Source of the DNA: Vibrio sp. D404a
GTDB taxonomy: Bacteria; Pseudomonadota; Gammaproteobacteria; Enterobacterales; Vibrionaceae
DNA: 64,000 nucleotides
Direction of reading: 5' to 3'
NCBI RefSeq assembly: GCF_030248535.1
Contig: NZ_JAHGAJ010000010.1
Location: 35,087-99,086, forward strand
The notes beneath the pieces are model-generated. The model ran no database searches. It saw only the letters and a program-made list of their open reading frames with translations, and was not told the DNA's origin. A program made the translations under genes and the position numbers. Shown here one piece after another: positions 25,873 through 33,004 of the stretch; the first letter of the stretch is position 1; each line of letters opens with the position of its first letter.

Positions 25873-27287
25873 TGTGTACTCCTTTCGATTGTCGGAAAAA
25901 CAAACTTCACGATGAGTCCCTGCGGTTTATTGTCGAGTAGCTCCAATTCCGCTTGGTGAAAATCGGCGATCTCTTTGACGATAGCAAGCCCGAGGCCAGT
26001 TCCTGAGCGCGGATTGGTTGGGCTGCGATAAAACCGCTCAAATACATGTTCTTTCTCCTCATCTTCAATTCCGACACCGAGATCCCTCACCAGCAACATC
26101 ACCTTGTTGGGTGTCTCAAGCTCATGCAACTCTATATCAATCGCGTCGCCACGCTTGCTGTGTTTAATGGCGTTTTCCAGCACGTTGCGAAGCATTTGCG
26201 AAAGTACAAATTCGTCACCATATACGGTCGCTTTTACAGAGCCGATGTAACCAATGTCTACGCCATTCTGCAGCGCCGATAACACGACCTCTCGACACAC
26301 CTTTTTTGCCAGCTCATCCAATTCGACCGCTTCAAATTGCTGGCTCTGCATGCGATGAGAAAGTGATGCCCGTTCTAGTAGCTTATCGATTGTGCAGCCA
26401 AGCATGTCGCAAGACTCCAATACCCGCTGCAGCTGTGCTTCTCTTAGTTTATCGTCTGGTTCTGTAAGGGCATTTTCGGTCTGAGAACGCATACCTGCCA
26501 ATGGTGTTCTCAATTGATGGGCAGCTTCACTGGTGAAATTCTTTAAGCGATCCAAACTGTTATCAAGCTGCGCCATAAATCGATTGATACTCCCTACCAG
26601 AGGAACAATTTCGGCGGGCACTTCATGCTTGATGGGCGTAAGATCGGATGAAGTACGCCTTGCGATACTGCGGTTGAGTCGATTGATTGGCTGCAGTGTC
26701 TTCCAGATACCCAGTAAAACCAGAAAGAAACCGGCACAAATAAAAGGAAAAACCAGCTGGATGGCGTTGAGAGTAATATCGACAGCAAATGCTTCTCTGG
26801 CTCGCTTAGTCTGCCCTATCACTATGGTGATCAATCCAGAATAATTCGTCTCTGTCAGCAGCTTTCCGTAAGCGATAAAACGCACCTCTTCGCCGCTGTA
26901 AATGGCATCATAAAATAGTGCTTCTGGGGTTGTAGAAGCCGTTGAGGGTGAAGAAACCCACTCGTCAGATAAAGGTAAATCTTGATAGCCAGTAAGATGA
27001 ACCCCATGCATGTCGATGATTTGATAAAAGGCACGATCATTCTCTGCTAAAGACAGAGTTTCAAACACAGACCAAGGAAGATCAACGGCGATCTTGTGCT
27101 CTTGAAGACTGATGTTTTCTGAGATCTGAAGCGCTGCGCCCGTTAAAAACTGGTCAAAGGAGCTGTTGGCGGTGTGCTTCCCGTAGTTATCCGCAAGTAT
27201 GTAAACCACGGTGCCCATGGTGATAAGTAAAACAACGGACAACATCACGAACTGACTTCGTATCGAGCGCTTACCTTTGGGCTTCAT
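25869..27287 (-). CDS. tctE: TctE-like sensor histidine kinase
   Basis: Membrane sensor kinase of 472 residues. There is a first helix (QFVMLSVVLLITMGTVVYILA, residues 12-32), a periplasmic domain of about 135 residues of the 2CSK_N type, a second helix (about 173-195), then the phosphorylation motif FTSEAAHQLRTPL with His257 and a HATPase domain with DLGVGIEDEE and GTGLGLAIVKEI. TctE-type kinases control tricarboxylate uptake. The divergent tcuAB genes and the TctC-type gene support that role here. Its start lies 17 bases inside the tctD gene end, and its stop overlaps the binding-protein start, so the three are translationally coupled. Confidence 0.9.
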   Translation of the reverse strand: MKPKGKRSIRSQFVMLSVVLLITMGTVVYILADNYGKHTANSSFDQFLTGAALQISENISLQEHKIAVDLPWSVFETLSLAENDRAFYQIIDMHGVHLTGYQDLPLSDEWVSSPSTASTTPEALFYDAIYSGEEVRFIAYGKLLTETNYSGLITIVIGQTKRAREAFAVDITLNAIQLVFPFICAGFFLVLLGIWKTLQPINRLNRSIARRTSSDLTPIKHEVPAEIVPLVGSINRFMAQLDNSLDRLKNFTSEAAHQLRTPLAGMRSQTENALTEPDDKLREAQLQRVLESCDMLGCTIDKLLERASLSHRMQSQQFEAVELDELAKKVCREVVLSALQNGVDIGYIGSVKATVYGDEFVLSQMLRNVLENAIKHSKRGDAIDIELHELETPNKVMLLVRDLGVGIEDEEKEHVFERFYRSPTNPRSGTGLGLAIVKEIADFHQAELELLDNKPQGLIVKFVFPTIERSTQ

Positions 27288-27951
27288 GATACCCCTCTAG
27301 TAAATACCCTAGCCCTCTTAGAGTCCGAATCTCAATGTCGCTCTGCTGCAGTTTCTTGCGCAGTCGACCCACATAGAGTTCCACGGCATTCGGGCTTGGC
27401 GCTTCGTCAAAATTGCATAATCTATCGAGCAACTCATCTTTGCTCATCACCTTGCCGGTATTGGTCAGAAAAATCTCAAGCAAGCGAAACTCTCGCTGTT
27501 TGATATCCACAGTCTGGTCATCGATGGAAACAGAACAAGCGTTGCGATCTAAACTAAGGTTGCCATAGCGAATCACATTCTCCGCCTGACCACGAAATCG
27601 TCTCAGTAGTGCTCGACAGCGCGCCTCCAACTCACCGAAATCGAATGGCTTGGTTAAGTAATCATCGGCTCCCAAATCAAGTAACTCAATTCTGTCTTCC
27701 ACTTGCCCGCGAGCCGTCAGTACCAACACAGGCGTAGACGTACCTCGTTTACGCGCCTTTTTCAGCACTTGCTCGCCGTTCATTTTGGGGAGGTTTAAAT
27801 CTAGGATAATAAAGTCATATTCCTGATGCTGTAATATCGCATCAGCTTCGCCTCCATTTTGCGCCAGATCGACACCATGTCCCTGCCTTTGGATCCGTTG
27901 AACAATCGCTTCACCCAACACTTCATCATCTTCTACGACCAGAATTCTCAT
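27271..27951 (-). CDS. tctD: TctD-like OmpR-family response regulator
   Basis: DNA-binding response regulator, 226 residues. The receiver domain has acidic EDD (7-9), phosphoacceptor Asp51 (ILDLNLPKMNG) and LTKPFDFGELEARC, followed by an OmpR-type winged helix (KQREFRLLEIFLTNTGKVMSK ... NAVELYVGRLRKKL, end near GLGYLL). I choose ATG at 27951, the third codon of the open frame, because AGGG lies at proper spacing. It is the first gene of tctD-tctE-SBP and is divergent from tcuA. A 23-bp sequence with two GACAGG units, found before both tcuA and the TctC-type gene, is the best candidate for its binding site. Confidence 0.9.
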   Translation of the reverse strand: MRILVVEDDEVLGEAIVQRIQRQGHGVDLAQNGGEADAILQHQEYDFIILDLNLPKMNGEQVLKKARKRGTSTPVLVLTARGQVEDRIELLDLGADDYLTKPFDFGELEARCRALLRRFRGQAENVIRYGNLSLDRNACSVSIDDQTVDIKQREFRLLEIFLTNTGKVMSKDELLDRLCNFDEAPSPNAVELYVGRLRKKLQQSDIEIRTLRGLGYLLEGYHEAQR

Positions 27952-28049
27952 AAACATCCCTATTTATAAATCCAACAACTTACTCTAAATCATTTTTGTC
28001 ACCTTTCCGCACGATCCTCGATAAAAAGTCCTATTTTGTGATTTCTGCA

Positions 28050-28072
28050 CGACAGGTTTGTGACAGGCTTGC
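28050..28072 (+). promoter_or_regulatory. Candidate TctD operator and promoter of tcuAB
   Basis: GACAGG occurs twice, at 28051-28056 and 28062-28067, 11 bases apart, the usual phasing for OmpR-family dimers. A TATGAT -10-like element follows at 28077-28082, nine bases after the second unit; there is no proper -35 hexamer. The full 23-bp sequence matches that at 30728-30750 in 19 positions. Confidence 0.6.
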
Positions 28073-28124
28073 TCGCTATGATCACTTCGAAAAGCCTATA
28101 AAAACAATCAAATTTGGGTGGACT

Positions 28125-29516
28125 ATGAAGAACAAACATTACGATGTCGTTGTTGTTGGCGGTGGCAATGCAGCCCTTTGCGCCGCGATGACTGCAGCAG
28201 AATCTGGAGCAAGCGTGATCATTTTGGAAGGCGCACCAAAACCTTATCGCGGAGGTAACTCTCGTCATACGCGCAATTTTCGCTGCATGCACTCTGACCC
28301 TATGGATGTGCTTACCGATACCTACAGCGAAGACGAATTTTTCGATGATTTAATGAAGGTCACCAAGGGCAAAACCGACGAAAACCTCGCACGCTTGGTG
28401 ATTCGAAATACCAAAGAGTGTTACCGCTGGATGGAACAGCGAGGTGTGCGTTTTCAGCCATCGTTGTCGGGCACACTTTCACTTTCTCGTACAAACGCCT
28501 TTTTCATGGGTGGCGGTAAGTCCTTAGTCAATGCCTACTATCGAACGGCTGAACAGCTTGGCGTTGATATTCTGTACGAAGCGCAAGTGACGCACTTAGA
28601 GGTCACAGACCAAACCATTACCCAAGTTGAATTTAGCCATCAAGGCTCAGTAAAGCGCCTGTCGCCAAACAGTGTTGTGGTTGCTTCTGGCGGTTTCCAA
28701 GCCGACCGCGACTGGTTGGTTGATGCATGGGGACCTTCGGCTCAAAATTTCCTGATTCGTGGCACGCCCTATAACCGAGGCGTTGTACTCAAGAACTTAC
28801 TCGATCAAGGAGCTCAATCGGTTGGTGACCCAACTCAGTGCCACGCTGTTGCGATTGATGGACGCTCACCACAATACGATGGCGGTATTGTCACTCGTTT
28901 AGATTGTGTTCCCTTCTCAATAGTCGTTAATAAACATGGGCAGCGCTTCTATGATGAAGGTGAAGACGTGTGGCCCAAAAGATACGCGATTTGGGGCCGA
29001 TTAGTGGCAGACCAACCGGAACAAACGGGTTATGTGATCATTGATTCTAAATCCATTGACCTGTTCATGCCGTCTGTTTTCCCACCCATCAAAGCTGACA
29101 CATTGGAAGAGCTGGCGGAAAAAATGGGATTGGACGCCGCGCCACTCAACACAACAATTTCTGACTTCAATGCTGCTTGTCGCCCGGGAGATTTCCACCC
29201 TACCGAATTGGATGGCTTGGCCACCGAAGGCCTTCAACCAGCCAAAACCAACTGGGCAAGACCTATCGACACGCCCCCTTATTATGGCTACAGCCTAAAA
29301 ACAGGCGTGACCTTTACTTACCTTGGTTTAAAGGTCGATGAAAACGCACAGGTACAAAGTATCAACGATAGCCAAATCAAAAACTTGTGGGCTGCAGGAG
29401 AAACCATGGCGGGCTCCATTCTTGGTCAAGGGTATTTAGCTGGATTTGGTATGGCTATAGGGACAGTTTTTGGTCGAATTGCAGGCAAGGAGGCCGCAGA
29501 TTATGCACAACGCTAG
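28125..29516 (+). CDS. tcuA: FAD-dependent tricarballylate dehydrogenase TcuA
   Basis: Flavoprotein of the fumarate reductase/succinate dehydrogenase type. In Salmonella, TcuA oxidises tricarballylate to cis-aconitate, which enters the citric acid cycle. The 463-residue protein has the dinucleotide motif VVVVGGGNAALCAAMTAAE (residues 8-26) and RGGNSRHTRNFR, and ends with a FAD-binding stretch WAAGETMAGSILGQGYLAGFG. I choose the ATG at 28125; the frame is open to 27996 but that part overlaps the promoter. tcuB overlaps its 3' end by 14 bases. The substrate is inferred from family and from the neighbouring tct genes; a related fumarate-like or other tricarboxylate is possible. Confidence 0.9.
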   Translation: MKNKHYDVVVVGGGNAALCAAMTAAESGASVIILEGAPKPYRGGNSRHTRNFRCMHSDPMDVLTDTYSEDEFFDDLMKVTKGKTDENLARLVIRNTKECYRWMEQRGVRFQPSLSGTLSLSRTNAFFMGGGKSLVNAYYRTAEQLGVDILYEAQVTHLEVTDQTITQVEFSHQGSVKRLSPNSVVVASGGFQADRDWLVDAWGPSAQNFLIRGTPYNRGVVLKNLLDQGAQSVGDPTQCHAVAIDGRSPQYDGGIVTRLDCVPFSIVVNKHGQRFYDEGEDVWPKRYAIWGRLVADQPEQTGYVIIDSKSIDLFMPSVFPPIKADTLEELAEKMGLDAAPLNTTISDFNAACRPGDFHPTELDGLATEGLQPAKTNWARPIDTPPYYGYSLKTGVTFTYLGLKVDENAQVQSINDSQIKNLWAAGETMAGSILGQGYLAGFGMAIGTVFGRIAGKEAADYAQR

Positions 29517-30591
29517 TACGGTTCAAACCATTGAAATAACCGACATCACCCCGATTCAAGAAGCACGTCGACAACTCGAAATCTGTAACGCTTGTCGCTA
29601 CTGTGAAGGCTACTGCTCTGTATTCCCTGCTGTGCACGGAGAGCGCGAGTTTTCCGATGCCAGCATCTCTCAGCTCGCCAACCTTTGTCACAACTGCCGA
29701 GGATGCTTTTACGCGTGCCAATTTACTGCCCCGCATCAATTCGAATTAAATGTGCCAAAAGCACTTGCTCAAGTTCGTCAGGACTCTTGGCAACAGCATG
29801 CGTTTCCCGCAGCCCTTGCGAGTCGTTTTCATAAAAGCGGTGTAGCAATTGCGTCTTTAGTTATCGCTGCATTCGCCCTGTTCATGTTAGTCATGCAGGC
29901 CTCTCCAACTGGCTCAGACACTACATTTTACGATCTCGTTTCTCATAACGTATTGGTGGCGCTGTTTGCTCCCATGTTCCTATTCCCACTGCTTGCTGTT
30001 GCGATTAGCATCCGCAGTTATTGGACAAGTATCAATGGTCAATCCATTACGGTTTCACATGTGAAAAACGCGTTAATCAGTGCCGGAAAGATGAAGAACT
30101 TAGCCGGTGGTCATGGTCACGGGTGTAACTTTGAAGATGAAGACCGCTTCTCTCACGCAAGACGCTACTTCCACCAAGCCACCATGTGGGGATTCTTGCT
30201 CTGCTTTGCAGCCACCAGTGTTGCTACCTTGATGCACTACATTCTGAACATTCCTGCACCTTACGGGCTTTTCTCACTCCCTAAACTGTTCGGCGTTTCA
30301 GGCGGGCTCTTACTCAGCGCGGGTACTTTAGGGTTAATGGTCTTGAAAACCAAGGCAGATAAGAACCTAGGTGATGTTCGAGTATGGGGTGGCGAAATGG
30401 CATTTATTGCACTGTTATTCGCCGTGAGCACAACTGGATTACTGCTTTGGATACTCGGCGATACCAGCTTTTTGCCTTTCATGCTTGCTATTCACTTAGC
30501 GAGTGTCGCCGCTCTATTCTTATTAATGCCTTACAGCAAAATGGTGCATGGTTTCTTCAGACTAGCAGCTTTGATTCGTAACGAGCAGTAG
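29503..30591 (+). CDS. tcuB: Iron-sulfur membrane protein TcuB (CitB-type)
   Basis: Electron-transfer partner of TcuA that passes electrons from reduced FAD to the quinone pool. The 362-residue protein begins with two 4Fe-4S type cysteine clusters: Cys28, 31, 34 and 38 (CNACRYCEGYC) and Cys62, 65, 68 and 72 (CHNCRGCFYAC). The rest is a membrane domain with about six helices and several histidines suited to heme or quinone binding. The ATG at 29503 has AAGGAGG about ten bases upstream and overlaps the end of tcuA. A terminator follows at 30616, so tcuAB is a two-gene unit. Confidence 0.92.
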   Translation: MHNASTVQTIEITDITPIQEARRQLEICNACRYCEGYCSVFPAVHGEREFSDASISQLANLCHNCRGCFYACQFTAPHQFELNVPKALAQVRQDSWQQHAFPAALASRFHKSGVAIASLVIAAFALFMLVMQASPTGSDTTFYDLVSHNVLVALFAPMFLFPLLAVAISIRSYWTSINGQSITVSHVKNALISAGKMKNLAGGHGHGCNFEDEDRFSHARRYFHQATMWGFLLCFAATSVATLMHYILNIPAPYGLFSLPKLFGVSGGLLLSAGTLGLMVLKTKADKNLGDVRVWGGEMAFIALLFAVSTTGLLLWILGDTSFLPFMLAIHLASVAALFLLMPYSKMVHGFFRLAALIRNEQ

Positions 30592-30615
30592 TTTTAAAAT
30601 CAACAAATTCTACCA

Positions 30616-30650
30616 ACCCCGACTTCTATTGATGTCGGGGTCATTCGGTT
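30616..30650 (+). terminator. Rho-independent terminator of tcuAB
   Basis: ACCCCGAC and GTCGGGGT arms (8 bp, 10-base loop), followed by CATTCGGTTTT. The T-run is short and displaced. Confidence 0.65.
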
Positions 30651-30727
30651 TTCAGGGATTAAATATTCATAATAATCATAAAGTTAAATATAAAATAAGT
30701 TCAATTCTCTCACTCAAAACTATCTCG

Positions 30728-30750
30728 CGACAGGTCGATGACAGGCTAGC
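30728..30750 (+). promoter_or_regulatory. Candidate TctD operator and promoter of the TctC-type gene
   Basis: Second copy of the sequence found at 28050: GACAGG units at 30729-30734 and 30740-30745, followed nine bases later by TAACGT (30755-30760) as a weak -10. The identical spacing to tcuA suggests common control of the two units. Confidence 0.55.
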
Positions 30751-30853
30751 CCCTTAACGTTAACTCATGGTCAAAATGCGAACGCGTTTCTTCATCTGAT
30801 TTCCATTGATGACCTTCACAACTCCAATAATTGAGATAACAAGAGGTAGTGAC

Positions 30854-31966
30854 ATGAGCAATTCCAAACAACGAACCACCCTCAGAAAGCTTGTTCGACC
30901 AATAACACTAGGCTTAACAATGGCGTTCGCCACACTATCGAGCGTCGCCATAGCTGAGGAGGTAAACCTCGAAGGGAAACGTGTTGAATGGATCGTTCCG
31001 TTTAAAGAAGGTGGCGGCTCGGATACTTGGGCTAGATTCTACGCGCCAATGCTCTCTAAACACCTACCCGGTGAACCTACTGTGGTGATCAAGAACGTTC
31101 CCGGTGGTGGTTCAACGAAAGGGGCGAACCAATTTCAAAGACGCGCCAAAACTAATGGCCTGAATGTATTAGGCACATCAGGATCGACGCAGCTCCCATA
31201 CCTATTAGGCGATCGACGTGTTGCTTATGAATACAAAGACTGGAACCCAGTGCTGGCGACCCCAACAGGCGGCGTATTCTACGTAAGCAAAGACCTAGGG
31301 ATTAACTCAGCGCAAGAACTGGTCAAGCTAAGAGGAAAAGAGCTTAAATACGCGAGCCAAGGGGCAACATCCCTCGACTTAGTACCACTACTCGCTTTGG
31401 ATATCTTAGATATTCCAGTACAAGCGATCTTCGGCATGAGTGGTCGAGGTGCAGGCCGCTTAGCCTTTGAGCGTGGAGAAGTGAATACCGACTACCAAAC
31501 GACAGCGGCTTACATCAAAAAAGTACTACCACTGGTGGAAGAAGGAAAAGCCATTCCAATTATGTCTTGGGGTGTCATGAACGCCAATGGCGAGCTGCAA
31601 CGTGATCCAACCTTCCCAGACCTTCCCCACTTCGCAGAAGTTTATGAAATGATCCACGGACAGAAACCGCAAGGCACAGAGTTTAATGTATGGCGCTCTT
31701 TCTTTGTTGCAGGGTTCGCCGCGCAAAAAGGCATCTTCTTACCAAAAGATACACCGGAAGAGATCGTCCAAGCATGGCGTAAAGCAGCCCAAGAAGTGGT
31801 TGAATCTGAAGAATTCAAAACACGCTCTCCACAAATCCTCGGTAGCTACCCACAAGCGGTAAACGAAAACGCTGAAAACGCATTTCGCATGGCGTTGAAC
31901 ATTTCAGAACAAGACCAGCAATGGATTCGAAACTGGCTAACGCAAAACTACAACGTTCGCTTCTAA
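30854..31966 (+). CDS. TctC/Bug-type periplasmic tricarboxylate-binding protein
   Basis: Exported binding protein of the tripartite tricarboxylate transporter (TTT) family, 370 residues with a signal peptide (ITLGLTMAFATLSSVAIA). The mature sequence has VEWIVPFKEGGGSDTWARFY, the family ligand loop, and VPGGGSTKGANQF. It likely binds a tricarboxylate for TcuAB. I choose ATG at 30854, with GAGGT as ribosome site; the open frame reaches 30806. The membrane subunits TctA and TctB are not in the window. At 370 residues it is about 40-50 longer than classical TctC. Its stop codon lies in a 14-bp tandem duplication. Confidence 0.88.
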   Translation: MSNSKQRTTLRKLVRPITLGLTMAFATLSSVAIAEEVNLEGKRVEWIVPFKEGGGSDTWARFYAPMLSKHLPGEPTVVIKNVPGGGSTKGANQFQRRAKTNGLNVLGTSGSTQLPYLLGDRRVAYEYKDWNPVLATPTGGVFYVSKDLGINSAQELVKLRGKELKYASQGATSLDLVPLLALDILDIPVQAIFGMSGRGAGRLAFERGEVNTDYQTTAAYIKKVLPLVEEGKAIPIMSWGVMNANGELQRDPTFPDLPHFAEVYEMIHGQKPQGTEFNVWRSFFVAGFAAQKGIFLPKDTPEEIVQAWRKAAQEVVESEEFKTRSPQILGSYPQAVNENAENAFRMALNISEQDQQWIRNWLTQNYNVRF

Positions 31967-31983
31967 ACATTCGCTTCTAAACA
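31956..31983 (+). repeat. 14-bp tandem duplication across the tctC-type stop codon
   Basis: TTCGCTTCTAAACA at 31956-31969 and again at 31970-31983, with a partial third unit CGCGCTTCT. The first copy carries the TAA stop codon. Confidence 0.85.
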
Positions 31984-32014
31984 CGCGCTTCTGACTGAAG
32001 CCCACTGCTACTTC

Positions 32015-32046
32015 AGGCAGCCTCCGATATAACGGGCTGCCTTCTC
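32015..32046 (+). terminator. Probable terminator of the TctC-type gene
   Basis: AGGCAGC and GCTGCCT arms with partial inner pairing, followed by TCTCT rather than a pure T-run. Confidence 0.6.
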
Positions 32047-32142
32047 TCCGCTAAATCCTACTTGAAAACGCCCTCTTAACCTCATTGACAAACATCAGCA
32101 GTATCTTTGACAATGCTCGCATCCAGTAAAAGCGAGTTTAAA

Positions 32143-32634
32143 ATGAATCAAATCGAGAAGATCTACTTGGCCGGTGGTTGCTTGTGGGGCGTGCAAGAGT
32201 TTATTAAATACGTACCCGGCGTTAAAGACACCAAAGCAGGTCGCGCTAATGGCACCAATCCAACCACCCAAGGTGAATACGATGGGTATGCTGAATGCGT
32301 AGAAGTTGAGTTTGATTCCACCAAAGTCACCGTTGAAACGCTTATCCAACACCTGTTTGAGATTATCGACCCATATAGCCTCAACAAGCAGGGAAATGAC
32401 GTTGGCGAAAAGTACCGAACCGGTATCTACAGTGAAAACCCAACCCACCTCGAACAAGCCAAACACTTCATTTCAGCACGAGATGATGCTGAACAAGTCA
32501 CTCTAGAGGTTTTGCCTCTTACTCATTTTGTGCCGAGCGACGACATCCACCAGCATCACCTTTCACTCCACCCAGAGAATCACCACCTGTGTCATATTCC
32601 ATGGGATCTACTACACAAGTACAAAGCGAAATAG
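32143..32634 (+). CDS. Peptide methionine sulfoxide reductase MsrA-like protein
   Basis: Reduces methionine-S-sulfoxide in proteins or free. The 163-residue product has the active-site region AGGCLWGVQEF (Cys13), which in most MsrA proteins reads GGCFWG, so the phenylalanine is replaced by leucine. Other marks are YDGYAECVEVEFD and DPYSLNKQGNDVGEKYRTGIY, equivalent to the substrate-binding DPT..N.QG.D.G..YR segment. I choose ATG at 32143 (MNQIEKIYL); the frame is open to 32107 but that adds 12 unlikely residues. It lies alone after the tct/tcu cluster. Activity is probable but the substitution may alter the substrate. Confidence 0.85.
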   Translation: MNQIEKIYLAGGCLWGVQEFIKYVPGVKDTKAGRANGTNPTTQGEYDGYAECVEVEFDSTKVTVETLIQHLFEIIDPYSLNKQGNDVGEKYRTGIYSENPTHLEQAKHFISARDDAEQVTLEVLPLTHFVPSDDIHQHHLSLHPENHHLCHIPWDLLHKYKAK

Positions 32635-33004
32635 TAGCCTCTTTTATTGTTGGTCATAGCGCCAGTTAGGCTAACACACGTTGCAATGATCACACTGAAC
32701 ACTAATATTCTTCGGCAAAATCTGTTGGGATGTTGTCTTTCTGCGTCATCCTTCTATCTCAACTAAATTCTCAAATTGAGAATCCTCGAACAAGACTTCA
32801 CACTAAAACAAACAATAAAATTTATATAAAACGCTAAAAAAACGCCATTCTAGCTAGTTGATTTAAAGTAATTTAAACAGGTTGCATAATAATTAGCGCC
32901 TGTCTGTGCCTTGAATCCACAAGTCCAATCAACAATACTTTTTCCTAATTTGATTGTCATTTTGACGTATCGCTTTTTGCTCAATTTTTGCTGGAATTGT
33001 GGGA
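32635..33004. promoter_or_regulatory. Intergenic region ahead of the large secreted protein, with a 17-bp palindrome
   Basis: About 370 bases with no gene. ATTCTCAA-A-TTGAGAAT at 32767-32783 is a perfect inverted repeat about 225 bases before the next start, a possible operator. AT-rich sequence with several -10-like hexamers follows. Confidence 0.45.
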
